NCBI GenBank assembly: GCA_963170055.1 | Contig: CAUJGJ010000188.1 | Location: 3,868,571 to 3,886,070, forward strand | Direction of reading: 5' to 3' | Length of the DNA stretch: 17,500 bases | From: Halisarca cf. caerulea | Taxonomy: Eukaryota > Porifera > Demospongiae > Chondrillida > Halisarcidae | In this document: positions 1 through 16,360 of the stretch, piece by piece | Layout: every line of letters starts with the position of its first letter | How positions within the stretch are numbered: position 1 is the stretch's first letter | Translations under genes and position numbers: made by a program | Notes under the pieces: model-generated | What the model was told of the DNA's origin: nothing | The model's input: the letters and a program-made list of their open reading frames with translations, nothing else | Database searches by the model: none

Positions 1-1316
1 ATCAAGGGCTTTTCGATAGGTGCTGTAGGGAATGCTTCCAGATGAGTCCACAACAAGGAAGACGTTTCTCTTCGTTGCAGGAAGAGCGTCACGCTTAATC
101 CTGTTGTTGGAGTAGAAGTAGTCCTGTGCTAGTACGAGATCGGCAAGAAGCTCCCTTTCAGATTCATCGGCATCAGGAGCAGCCCTTCGTCCTCTTGGTC
201 CCGGTGGCCCTGGTGGTCCTCTTGGTCCTAGGCAGGACTGGCTTACAACTGCAAGATCACAAAAAACTGAATCACCAAGTTGTAGTTCACCTGTAGTTCA
301 CCTGTAGTTCACCTGCATGTACATTGTGTGTGTAGTACACCTGAGACGTATAGTACAGGTTGATACAGAAAATGATGCATTTAATGCATAGTTTGTGCTA
401 GTTTACGCATTACATACACTAGGCTACACACACTAGGCTACACACACGTGATTGTATGCAGTCAAGTGATCCATGCATGCAGCCCAAATTGACTCACTGT
501 CTTGGCAGACTCTCTTCTCTGAAGAAGTACTGGGGCAAGGCACAGACACACCAGGCCTATTGCTGGGTGGCCTAGGTGGCCCAGGTGGTCCAGGTTGCCC
601 AGTTGGACCAGGTCGCCCAGGTGGTCCAGGTTGCCCAGTTGGACCAGGTCGCCCAGGTGGTCCAGGTTGCACAGTTGGTCCAGGTCGCACAGGTGGACCA
701 GGTCGCCCAGGCATACCACGATGGCCAGGTGCTGGTTGGTTTGCAAGATTGAGCTGCTTGATCAAGTTTGCAGCTTTTTCTCTGATTGTGGGCTCACCTG
801 CAGATGTAGTAGCAATTTTATATTATTTAATTATACATTGAAATAATATGTGTACATACACATGGGTGTGAGTAGTAGTGGTCCACTTCACTACTTACAG
901 ACTGGCTCGGTCCCTTTCTGACCAGGGCATGTTTTCCTTGTGAGAATGTATCTCCTTCCAGAAGGACATTCCTTTTTAGGAGCTGCTTCTTGTCTAAGCA
1001 GCTTCCATGGACCAGGAGTACAGCAGTGAGGGTACCTTGACGGGTACAGTTTGACCAGAATTGAAGTGCAGGATATTGGTTTTCTGGTACCAGGAGGGCC
1101 AATTGTTAAGCCTCCTCTTCCAGGAATACCAACTCGACCTGCCTCACTAGAAACCAGGAATGCAGCAAAAGCGAAGAAGAGAAGCACCGGAGGTTTCCTG
1201 TGGTGGCAGAGAAAAGTGAATTGAGAAGATTTTGCATATGAACATAGGCAAAAGTATGCATGCAGCCAGTCAAACAGACAAGTTGCTGTGTGTGCACTGT
1301 CCCTGCAAACTCACAT
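1..1316 (-). CDS. Gene A: secreted collagen/vWA protein, 3' end beyond window
   Basis: Minus-strand gene with exons 1316-1315 (AT of the start codon), 1197-899, 797-498 and 248-1; introns are 1314-1198, 898-798 and 497-249, all GT-AG. The start codon is split AT|G. Exon 1 encodes a signal peptide ([20 protein letters not shown]) and a Cys-rich module ending [10 protein letters not shown]. Exon 2 encodes about 15 Gly-X-Y triplets built on the 12-residue unit [12 protein letters not shown], with two Val-for-Gly breaks (VRP, VQP), then [15 protein letters not shown]. Exon 3 adds [15 protein letters not shown], a furin-type site NRIKR|DALP and the start of the vWA domain with MIDAS motif DSSGS; the window ends about 12 residues later. 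It is the only paralog here with collagen; B-D have a non-collagen linker at this place. A matrix or adhesion role is inferred from domains only. Exon borders were read by eye and agree in phase with B-D. Confidence 0.82.
281..316. repeat. 11-bp direct repeat, 3 copies
   Basis: The unit tgtagttcacc occurs three times in a row within the last intron of gene A. It is a short local duplication with no visible function. Confidence 0.7.
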
Positions 1317-1416
1317 TTTAGGCTGCAATTTTCAGATGAATTCAACACAGAGCTTTCCAATCCACGAGACTGTGCTGATTCCCGGGCCCCTGCTAGTGCA
1401 AGTCAAGTTCTGCCTA

Positions 1417-1424
1417 CTTTTATA
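1417..1424 (-). promoter_or_regulatory. TATA box of gene A
   Basis: TATAAAAG on the minus strand, about 100 bp upstream of the AT|GTGAGT exon end at 1315. A transcription start about 25-30 bp downstream would give a short 5'UTR exon of roughly 75 nt. The same box lies at a similar distance in front of all four genes, which supports it more than the motif alone. Confidence 0.6.
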
Positions 1425-1483
1425 CCTTTCATGACAGTCTTACAATGCACAGTTAGAAGACAGCTTTAATTGTTTTGATTTCA

Positions 1484-1485
<2 letters not shown>

Positions 1486-1552
<67 letters not shown>

Positions 1553-1564
1553 GTGTGTGTGTGT
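1486..1564. repeat. (GT)n microsatellite
   Basis: About 79 bp of GT dinucleotides with one C interruption near 1548, just upstream of the gene A promoter. Confidence 0.95.
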
Positions 1565-2076
1565 ACATGAACTAAGGAAGCCTTAAGTTGTTAGATGTTG
1601 TAAGGAATTAATGTCAGAGTCTATAGGAAGTTATTCAGTATGACCTAGTTGTTAACATGTAGTGTTCAGTGGTTCAGTTGTTTCGAGCCTTAATTTGTCC
1701 TTTAAATTAGCTCTAGTGGAATGTACCTCGTGAGGCACCTTCCTGCTTTCTGCCTGCTGTTTCCGACCACCTCACCCCCCTCCCTCAAACACAAGGGCAG
1801 CAAGACTTACACACTGCGCACAGCACTGCTCCACACTGTTTGCACATGGGCTTCCGCCACTCTGAGATACACTGAGTTGCCCAGTACACTCGAATTGCCG
1901 CTTATTCAAATGATCTGAAATTTGAAATGAAATGCTATTAGGTACGTGTGCTTATTAATATTAAGTAAAAGAAACAATATTGACTGCACTAGAGCACAGT
2001 GGGGTTGGTTACATATAAAAGTATAAGATTTAGTATTATAACAGTTACATATGAACGATTACAGTTTCATCATCCA
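1565..2076. other. Intergenic DNA between genes A and B
   Basis: This stretch lies upstream of gene A and downstream of the stop codon of gene B. I see no convincing exon, RNA gene or clear transposon. A 65-codon plus-strand ORF at 1721-1918 has no recognisable motif. No canonical AATAAA follows the gene B stop on the minus strand; only weak variants (AATATT, AATAAG) are present. Confidence 0.5.
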
Positions 2077-4900
<2,824 letters not shown>

Positions 4901-5046
4901 ATCGGACCGACAGTTCCAGCTAGTGGTTTTTCTGTGGACTTAAGATATCCAGCACTTGTGCAGCTACTTCTCAACTGGCTGTAATTCTTAGTACGTGCAT
5001 GTACGGTGTAGCTTGTAGCTTGTGGGGAGGGTCAAGGGCTGGCCTG

Positions 5047-5054
5047 CTTTTATA
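5047..5054 (-). promoter_or_regulatory. TATA box of gene B
   Basis: TATAAAAG on the minus strand, about 150 bp upstream of the non-coding exon end AT|GTGAGC at 4899. The predicted 5'UTR exon holds one upstream ATG (a short uORF ending TGA after about nine codons), which the other three paralogs lack. Confidence 0.6.
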
Positions 5055-5863
<809 letters not shown>

Positions 5864-6075
5864 TGCCAGTTAATATATATATGTACACATTACATGCCAA
5901 CTTCTACAGATGGACCTGGTGGAGTACTACCAGTATATACCCTCTCACACTCTCACCCCCTCCCTCCTGTACACACCATCCATGTCGTGCGTAGATGCAC
6001 GAATAGTCTGGAAGTGATAGTACATGTGTGATACATGTGTGGTGCGTGTCTTGTTCTCATTGTGTGTGTCCACAG

Positions 6076-6312
6076 ACTACAGAAGCCTTGTTAGATGTCA
6101 AATGCAAACAAACTGGGAAGTTGGCTAGTGTAAACATGTTGCCAGCAAGAGTGTACGGGTTCGATGATCCATGTGTGGAGGTAAACTTCCTTTGTACATG
6201 GATCACCTGATGTGCATACACACGCACACACACATGCATGCACACACACACACACACATACACACACACACATACACACACACACACACACACATCATTG
6301 CATGCACGCACG

Positions 6313-6378
<66 letters not shown>

Positions 6379-6437
6379 GAAGACCAACACTGGAAGGAGA
6401 TGCATGCGTATATGCTGACCAAGCAAAGAAGGAGTGA
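6076..6437 (+). CDS. Candidate last two exons of an unidentified plus-strand gene
   Basis: Two plus-strand pieces join in frame. The first, 6076-6180 (35 codons, no stop), follows a pyrimidine-containing acceptor (tctcattgtgtgtgtccacag) and ends GAG|GTAAAC. The second, 6378-6437, follows an acceptor formed by the end of a (CA)n tract (cacacag|GG) and ends with TGA. The joined peptide is 54 residues of mixed, non-repetitive composition, containing [15 protein letters not shown] then [20 protein letters not shown] do not recognise the family. Upstream exons were not found with confidence. Support is the matching phase 0 at both sides of the intron and the protein-like composition; chance cannot be excluded. 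It would run opposite to the four-gene array and lie between genes B and C. Confidence 0.35.
6217..6376. repeat. (CA)n tract with interruptions
   Basis: About 160 bp of CA broken by TA, GC and catcattgcatg. It fills most of the intron of the candidate plus-strand gene and supplies its acceptor. Confidence 0.95.
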
Positions 6438-6771
6438 ACACTGAGGGAGGATCTTACATATCGTACCTGTAGAAAACAGGACTTGTATACTGTATCGAGG
6501 AAAGTAACTGCTACAGCTGAACATTGAGAGCCATTTATGTTTATGTTTTGTAAACTTCGACAATTGTTTTGAAAATAATTACTAACACATTCCTGTATAA
6601 ATTTATACTTGATACAAGTACTCTTTCATTATACTAATACATAATATGATATAATATCTGACAAGCATTCTGACACTCATGCTCTTCTGCACCTGATCAT
6701 CTCCTAGGTAACCTTTGATGTTTTGGGAAACATGTTTCCAGAGAATGGAACATTTTCTGTATGTGCATGTG
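6438..6771. other. Unique AT-rich DNA before the 25-bp array
   Basis: No gene seen. It includes possible 3'UTR of the candidate plus-strand gene (AATAAT near 6570, not canonical). A perfect 14-bp palindrome, ggaaacatgtttcc, lies at 6726-6739; its core resembles the palindrome of the neighbouring array. Confidence 0.4.
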
Positions 6772-7092
6772 CTGGCAACATGTTGCTTGCTCGCTCCTGG
6801 CAACATGTTGCTTGCTTGCTCCTGGCAACATGTTGCTTGCTTGCTCCTGGCAACATGTTGCTTGCTTGCTCCTGACAACATGTTGCTTGCTTGCTCCTGG
6901 CAACATGTTGCTTGCTCGCTCCTGGCAACATGTTGCTTGCTCGCTCCTGGCAACATTTTGCTTGCTTGCTTGCTCCTGGCAACATGTTGCTTGCTTGCTC
7001 CTGGCAACATGTTGCTTGCTCGCTCCTGGCAACATGTTGCTTGCTTGCTCCTGCATGGCAACATGTTGCTTGCTTGCTCCTGGCAACAAGCA
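6772..7092. repeat. 25-bp minisatellite with palindromic core, 12 copies plus partial
   Basis: Unit cctggcaacatgttgcttgc plus ttgct, period 25. Each unit holds the 12-bp perfect palindrome GCAACATGTTGC. Variants include tcgct for ttgct, one catttt, one unit with an extra ttgc and one with an extra catg. Long ORFs across it on both strands arise only because the unit has no stop in these frames and 25 is not a multiple of three. Confidence 0.97.
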
Positions 7093-7299
7093 ACATTCAC
7101 ATACACTGAGCAACATTGCTGACACAACATGTTGCCCCAACAATGTCGCCTGAAGTGTTGCCTAGTGCATGCCCAGCTCTTCATACCACAAGTCCAAATG
7201 AAAACAAATGTATGAAAATGAGGTACAGCAGAACTTGGATAGTAAGTACCCCCAAGGGAAGGCAAAATAGGTACTCACTACCAGAGGTACTTACTATCC

Positions 7300-7784
7300 A
7301 AGGTGCTGTCAATGGTATTGCATGAGGTAGGGACAGAGCAATGACTACTTACTATCCAGGAGTACTCACTACCCCAGGTACTTACTATCCAGGGAGTACT
7401 CACTACCCCAGGTACTTACTATCCAAGAGTACTCACTAACCAGGAGTACTCACTAACCAGGAGCACTCACTAATCAGGAGTACTCACTAACCCAGGTACT
7501 CACTATCCAGGAGTACTCACTAACCAGGAGTACTCACTAATCAGGAGTACTCACTAACCAGGAACACTCACTAATCAGGAGTACTCACTAACCAGGAGTA
7601 CTCACTAACCCAGGTACTTACTATCCAGGAGTACTCACTACCCCAGGTACTTACTATCCAAGAGTACTCACTAACCAGGAGTACTCACTAACCAGGAGCA
7701 CTCACTAATCAGGAGTACTCACTAACCCAGGTACTCACTATCCAGGAGTACTCACTAACCAGGAGCACTCACTAACCAGGAGTG
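7300..7784. repeat. 17-bp tandem array, left block
   Basis: Degenerate unit ggagtactcactaacca, alternating with a shorter form (ggtacttactatccc or similar). About 28 units, in blocks that themselves repeat at longer range. Confidence 0.9.
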
Positions 7785-8087
7785 GCACAATGATGGGGTG
7801 GCTCAGGTGCAGATTATCTTTCTCCCTGCTACGATCTAGCATCCTGTGTATCCGAGGATCCCGCGCAAGATTACACCATATTCCTAGATTTCCTGCATGT
7901 GTTGACCTAGTAGTTAGTGAGTCACGTGTGCATATGTAATTTAGTGCTGATATGTATCTTTCATGTATTAATTTTTTTGTTTACATCTTTTCTTATTTGC
8001 TTAAGTTGGTCATATTTAATTCCTTTCTTTCTTTGTTCATCATTTATTGTGTAAACTATTACATATTGTTTGATTAATAATCTTGTA
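7785..8087. other. Unrelated 300-bp segment inside the 17-bp array
   Basis: The array stops after ccaggagt and resumes with actaaccaggagt. The segment starts gtggctcaggtgcag and ends in a T-rich stretch (ttcctttctttctttg). The start faintly recalls a tRNA-type box A, but no convincing box B is present, so a SINE is only a possibility. Confidence 0.4.
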
Positions 8088-8345
8088 GTACTAACCAGGA
8101 GTACTCACTAACCAGGAGTACTCACTAACCAGGAGTACTCACTAACCCAGGTACTCACTAACCAGGAGTACTCACTAACCAGGAGTACTCACTAACCAGG
8201 AGTACTCACTAACCAGGAGTACTCACTATCGAGGAGTACTCACTAACCAGGAGTACTCACTAACCAGGAGTACTCACTAACCAGGAGTACTCACTAATCA
8301 GGAGTACTCACTATCGAGGAGTACTCACTAACCCAGGTACTTACT
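8088..8345. repeat. 17-bp tandem array, right block
   Basis: Same unit as the left block (ggagtactcactaacca), about 15 copies, more homogeneous than the left block. It runs directly into the right terminus of the MITE. Confidence 0.9.
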
Positions 8346-8655
8346 AACAGAGTTTGACTGTACTTTAACCATCAATTACAGTCTTGCTGGCCAGACTACC
8401 ATCAATTATTACGATGCATGCAAAGCACCTGATTAAGCTGCATGTACATGAATGTGAAGGGGGCATGTAACCTTCCACTAGCAGGTTCTATATATATAGT
8501 TATTGCAATTATATATAAGTATTAAATTTTAATATTCCACTCACAAAACACTGAACATCGCATTGTAGCAGATGACAATATTAAAATTGATGCACTACAA
8601 AATTGAAAATGACAGTACTAAATGTTTGGAGACTCATTGCACATGCGTTTCATGT

Positions 8656-11283
<2,628 letters not shown>

Positions 11284-11420
11284 CTTTAAAGTTTTGAAGT
11301 GCTTTTGTCCGAATTGTGTACTGCAGACCCAAGCCAAATAGCACCAAGTTCCTTTCCTCTAGAGTTTGACCTTGTGTATTTCTTCCTTATCAGTTGCTGC
11401 AGCTGATCAGCAACCCCTCT

Positions 11421-11428
11421 CCTTTATA
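11421..11428 (-). promoter_or_regulatory. TATA box of gene C
   Basis: TATAAAGG on the minus strand, about 140 bp upstream of the consensus donor AT|GTGAGTTG at 11282. This matches the arrangement in A, B and D, and supports the long 5' intron of gene C. Confidence 0.5.
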
Positions 11429-12034
11429 CCCTCCAGTCTCAATGCAGTCAGGATGTGGGCCCAAAGTGTTGAAAGCAAATGAATCATGCTTCTGCCTTGA
11501 TATCAGTTGGTTAGGTACACCCCAGTGGTGCATGTGTGTTGTGCCTATCTCATTTGAAATCATCACGGGAGAATTATTCTGGGACTTGACATTACGTCAC
11601 AAATTGAGATCACATTTAAAATTTAATGTTTCCACTGTAAGGGTGGCCATGTCTGTAAGGGCAGCCATGTCTCAAAGCAGAGGCCATCCTAATAGCAAAC
11701 ATGATGACTCTAAGGATTGATCTACCATTTCATGATTGGCATCGATCATGCATGCATACCTCCTCACACTCAACCTGTTCAGCTATTATGTTGAGTACAG
11801 TGGAAACTGAAGGGTTATGCAACCTGAAGTAGCAAGAACAATTTCAGTGAACCAACTGACAGTGAATGAACAATATACAGTCTTTACTTTTAACAAAAAA
11901 TACTTCTAACAAGAACTATATTTTAGTGCACCCTGGGTTTCTTGTTAACCACTTTCCACTGTGAGTCGTTTGTTTGGACACTGATGCTCAGACCTCCTCG
12001 TTATTCAGTCAGAGCTGATAATGGATCTTAAGTT
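11429..12034. other. Intergenic DNA upstream of gene C
   Basis: No gene recognised. A 108-codon plus-strand ORF (11394-11720) overlaps the predicted promoter and has no known motif. A small inverted-repeat element is listed separately. Confidence 0.4.
11798..11961. mobile_element. Small MITE candidate
   Basis: Inverted ends CAGTGGAAACTG (left) and CAGTGGAAAGTG (right, reverse strand), 164 bp apart, with about 11 of 12 matching. The left end is preceded by TA; the right end is followed by TG rather than TA, so the target duplication is imperfect or lost. Confidence 0.4.
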
Positions 12035-12682
12035 CCACTACCACATCGTACCACACTACCACACTACCACCACTACCACTACCACATTGTATCACACTAC
12101 CACTACCACTACCACATTGTACCACACTACCACACTACTACCATTACCACTACCACATCACACCACATTACCACTACCACTACCACATCGTACCACACTA
12201 CCACACTATCACTACCACATCGGACCACACTACCACACTACCACACTACCACATCGGACCACACTACCACTACCACATCGGACCACACTACCACACTACC
12301 ACATCGGACCACACTACCACACTACCACATCGGACCACATTACCACACTACCACTACCACATCGACCACACTATAACACTACCACTACCACATCGGACCA
12401 CACTACCACACTACCACACTACCACTACCACATCGGACCACACTACCACACTACCACTACCACACTACCACACTACCACACTACCACTACCACATCGACC
12501 ACACTATAACACTACCACTACCACATCGGACCACACTACCACACTACCACACTACCACTACCACATCGGACCACATTACCACACTACCACTACCACACTA
12601 CCACACTACCACACTACCACATCGGACCACACTACCACACTACCACACTACCACACTACCACACTACCACACTACCACTAAC
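12035..12682. repeat. CCACTA/CCACACTA composite minisatellite
   Basis: About 650 bp built from ccacta, ccacacta and a longer marker unit with accacatcggaccacac, in irregular higher-order order. The plus strand is nearly free of G outside the marker unit, so the minus strand is rich in GG pairs. It lies about 300 bp beyond the stop codon of gene D. A 162-codon plus-strand ORF across it is a by-product of composition. Confidence 0.95.
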
Positions 12683-12975
12683 ACGTCAGACATGACACCC
12701 ACCCACCCACACACCATGCATGCATACCCCAGGCACTAAGTTATTTAATTGACTATAATATTATAATGGACAACATACGTAGGAGCACAGTCTAATAATA
12801 ATTTTATGAATTTTGCAGAAATTTCAAAACATGTAAATCTCTGGTCAAATTGTATAAATCTATTTCAAGTATTAAAATGAATATCATTCATAACAAGAGA
12901 TCAAACTGGGTTAACCTAGCAATACCAGTACACTACGGTGCAACCATACGGTCACATGACAAGTATGTGATCTTG

Positions 12976-15595
12976 TTATTTTCCAAAAGAGACTGGAGAA
13001 CACTCCAAAGTTCCTCCATTGATAAGATCCTTGATTTGTTGAAGAAGTTGTTCAAGTTCATTGATATTATTGAGATTAAAGATATTGTTTGGATCAAAAG
13101 TGTCCGACAGAAGATCAAGGATTCCACTTTGTTGGATGTTGCCCATACCAATGGCATAGGTCTCCAGAGTGGGGTAGCGTGCTGTGAGGGAAGCTAGAGC
13201 ATCTGGTACTTTAGTACAACCATTGGCACGACCGTCAGTGAAGAACACCAGCTGAGTAGGCTTGGTGGTGATTCGGCAATCAGGAGAAGGGAGGAGCTCT
13301 TCAGACAAGCACTCAACTGTTTCTCCTGTTTTGGTCCCAGCTCTATGATATCTGGCGGATATGATCTTGTTAGCAATGGTCTGACGATAAGTGGTCTCAT
13401 CGAGGTTCCTCAAACAAGTAGGACAGAATTCGAGATCAATGGCAGTTGAATATGTAACCATACCAATGCTAGAGTCTCCACAGAACAGAGTGGCAAAGTC
13501 CGCCAAAACACGAAGTACACGTTGATAGGTGCTGCTACCAATACTTCCAGAAGAGTCCACAACAAAGAAGACATTCCTTTCTATGGCTGGAAGTGTAGAT
13601 TGTCTCCTCCTCCTTCTGTTGTTGTACATGTCATCCTGCGACTGTACAAGGTCAGCAAGAAGCTGGTTCTCAGTTTCAGGATCATCAGCTGATCTGCGCC
13701 CTTTACAAGAGTTGCTTAGAACTACCGCAGTGAAGAAAAGACAGAAAAAAGGTGATGGTGACTACAGCTAGCTCATGCACACAGGGATTGTCACTATTGT
13801 CTGTACAGCATCCAGCATATACGTGCACAGAACAGTGTATCAGTGAATGGTGTATAGGAACTCACTGTCTCGGCAGACTCTCTTCTCGGATGAGGTACCG
13901 GGGCAGGGCACTGACAGGCCACGTCTTGCACGTATGCTGTCAAGAGTTTCATTTGTGTTCGCGTCTAGTCCGTCCACAATAGGAGCAGGAGCAGGGATGT
14001 TGAAACCTTCAGACTGCTTATTGCCAAGATTGAGGGTCTCCATGAAGTTTTGAGCTTTTTGCTCAATAGTAGGTTCACCTTTGTGTATGAATGCATACAA
14101 TATGTGTATTAATTCACTGATTGTACATATATTGTGGGTGGATATGTACTTGTAAATGTCATTGAGTTAACATGTTGCAACTGCTGCTGTGTGTGTATAA
14201 ATCATGCACGTGGGTATACACATGTGAATGTGTGTGTATGTGTGTATGTGTGTGTATATTATTATTAATGTAGGTTGTATTAGCCAAAATGGCCCTTAGA
14301 CGCAAAAGCTGATGCACCTTTCCATGCAAGCAGTAGAGGTGGGAAAGCAAGACAGACACATAAGAGTGATCAAAAAGACACATAAGAGTGATCAAAAAGA
14401 CACATAAGAGTGATCAAAAAGACACATAAGAGTGAGCAAAAAGACACATAAGAGTGATCAAAAAGACACATAAGAGTGATCAAAAAGACACATAAGAGTG
14501 ATCAAAAAGACACATAAGAGTGAGCAAAAAGACACATAAGAGTGATCAAAAAGACACATAAGAGTGATCAAAAAGACACATAAGAGTGAGCAAAAAGACA
14601 CATAAGAGTGATCAAAAAGACACATAAGAGTGAGCAAAAAGACACATAAGAGTGATCAAAAAGACACATAAGAGTGATCAAAAAGACACATAAGAGTGAG
14701 CAAAAGACACATAAGATTGATCAAAAAGACACATAAGAGTGATCAAAAAGACACATAAGAGTGATCAAAAAGACACATAAGAGTGATCAAAAAGACACAT
14801 AAGAGTGATCAAAAAGACACATAAGAGTGATCAAAAAGACACATAAGAGTGATCAAAAAGCTACTAAATGAACTCAAACTTTCACAGTGAATATATGCGT
14901 GTGTGTGCTCGGGCATTGGTTGTGTGTTGGTGTGTGCGACTGCTGGTGCACACATGCACATACAGTACACGCCCACAGATACAAGCGCATAATTTTATTA
15001 TATAAGCACACAAGCACGTTTGGTATGTTGTGTGTATGTGCTGTTGTCATCTTATTCACAGCAGCTAGTGTGTGTAGTATACTCACAGACTGTTCTGGTT
15101 CCAGGTTTACCGGGACACGTCTTCCTAGTAAGAACGTATCTCCTTCCTGAAGCACATTGGCTTGTTGGAGCTGCTTCTTCTCTAACAAACTTCCACGGAC
15201 CTGGAGAACAGCAGTGAGGGTACAACGATGGGTTCAGCTTGACCAAAACTGAAGAGCAAGATATTGGCTTGGGAGTGGTGGTAGTAGATGTTGTGGGAAG
15301 AGTGAAACCTCCTCTTTGGGCCTCAGTCGGAACCAGGAGTGCAACAAGCGCAAGAGCAGAGAGTAGTCCAAGAATCTCCCTATGGGTATCATGATGAGAA
15401 CACATGAAGCAACAGTTATGAGCTGCAGCACCAACACACATGCAGCAGCATCGCTTACACACACCAGTATCTATGCACACACATATGTACTGTTCGCATT
15501 CACATAAAATGCTGTCTAGCCAATACTCACTATACAGTGTCACATACGGCCACACATGTACTGTTCACATCCAAGCACAGTACACAGCCTTACAT
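12976..15595 (-). CDS. Gene D: secreted TSP1-like/vWA protein, complete (about 417 aa)
   Basis: Exons on the minus strand: 15595-15594 (AT), 15379-15087, 14078-13866, 13721-12976. Introns are 214, 1008 and 144 bp. Signal peptide MEILGLLSALALVALLVPTE; Cys-rich TSP1-like module ([17 protein letters not shown]). The linker differs from B and C (FNIPAPAPIVDGLDANTNET) but keeps a sequon (NET) and a furin-type site RARR|GLS, then [16 protein letters not shown] second site, RRRRR|QS, precedes the vWA domain. MIDAS residues are intact (DSSGS, TKTGE, FFTDGR). The first exon end is chosen at AT|GTAAGG (15594) because it is 105 bp from the TATA box, as in gene A; AT|GTGAAT at 15504 is an alternative. 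The intron between exons 1 and 2 holds a 22-bp array. No AATAAA was seen within 200 bp of the stop. Confidence 0.88.
14355..14859. repeat. 22-bp minisatellite, 23 copies
   Basis: Unit gacacataagagtgatcaaa plus aa. The 505-bp length equals 23 units minus one deleted A in copy 16. Copies 4, 8, 11, 13 and 16 read gagc instead of gatc, and copy 17 reads gattgatc. It lies in the intron between exons 1 and 2 of gene D. Confidence 0.98.
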
Positions 15596-15698
15596 TTTGA
15601 GATGCCTAGCTGATGTTGTCACTTATTCTCTTTCCAGCAGTATCAGTTTGCAATATTGATTCAAATTTGTCACTGGTGGTCGGTGAGGATAAGAAGCT

Positions 15699-15706
15699 CT
15701 TTTATA
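15699..15706 (-). promoter_or_regulatory. TATA box of gene D
   Basis: TATAAAAG on the minus strand, 105 bp upstream of the chosen exon end AT|GTAAGG. A TTCTAGAA dyad lies about 5 bp upstream of it. Confidence 0.6.
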
Positions 15707-15897
15707 CTCTTCTAGAAACCAAAGAAAAGGAAAGGGGTACTATATCACAGGTAGTTAAGGAAATACCAAGAAAAGATTAATGTCCTTCCAACTTCCACCC
15801 GTGATCATGACTGCAAATGATGGAAGTCACGCTGGATGAACATCGACCATACAACAAGAATATATAGCACAGATGTACAGTGACTCCCGATAGTGGA

Positions 15898-15937
15898 TGA
15901 GCTCATTGCCTGAACACACTAGAGTGCATGCTGATGT
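15898..15937. repeat. 40-bp direct repeat, copy 1
   Basis: Starts tgagctcattgcctgaacac and matches 16810-16849 at 38 of 40 positions. The two copies flank the large (GT)n tracts. Confidence 0.85.
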
Positions 15938-15972
15938 CCTGTACAAGAAAAGAGATTGTAAGTATTGGGTAC

Positions 15973-15975
<3 letters not shown>

Positions 15976-16012
<37 letters not shown>

Positions 16013-16022
16013 GTGTGTGTGT

Positions 16023-16073
<51 letters not shown>

Positions 16074-16114
16074 CGTGTGTGCGTGTGCATGTGCACGCGC
16101 GTGCGCGTGTGTGT
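15976..16114. repeat. (GT)n tract with GC-rich end
   Basis: About 139 bp of alternating purine-pyrimidine DNA; the right end carries gcacgcgcgtgcgcgtgt. Confidence 0.95.
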
Positions 16115-16256
16115 TTGATTTCAGCCACTTAAACAGGTACTTAAAACACTGTGATTTCAAACTTCATACTGGCATCCTGTTTATTCTTTATTTTTTATAG
16201 TGACTCCTTATTCTCATTATTGTACAATTGTATAATTTTGATCATCAAGTGGGAAA

Positions 16257-16283
16257 GTGTGTGTGTATGTGTGTTCATGTGTA

Positions 16284-16360
<77 letters not shown>

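Larger units (their letters stand above)
7226..8360. mobile_element. TA-flanked MITE of pogo/Tc1 type with tandem-repeat interior
   Basis: The left terminus (plus strand from TA at 7224) and the right terminus (minus strand from TA at 8362) agree at about 21 of 27 positions, both starting TACAG and both including TAGTAAGTACC. The TA on each side fits the TA target duplication of Tc1/mariner/pogo elements. There is no transposase. The inside is almost wholly a 17-bp tandem array derived from the subterminal sequence, interrupted by about 300 bp of other DNA (7785-8087). Confidence 0.6.

Noticed and set aside
473..846. Plus-strand Gly/Pro-rich ORFs
   Set aside because: Antisense of the collagen exon of gene A, which has good splice sites and phase on the minus strand.
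6603..7265. Long ORFs over the 25-bp array on both strands
   Set aside because: The unit lacks stops and 25 is not a multiple of three, so overlapping frames stay open; no start context or homology.
11394..11720. 108-codon plus-strand ORF
   Set aside because: No motif, and it overlaps the predicted promoter of gene C.
12021..12509. 162-codon Thr/His/Leu/Pro ORF
   Set aside because: Direct translation of the CCACTA array.
15503..15505. Alternative donor AT|GTGAAT for gene D
   Set aside because: AT|GTAAGG at 15594 fits the donor consensus and the TATA spacing better; not fully excluded.
15052..15555. Unspliced 167-codon form of gene D exon 1
   Set aside because: The upstream extension is not shared with A-C, whereas the acceptor and split start are shared by all four.
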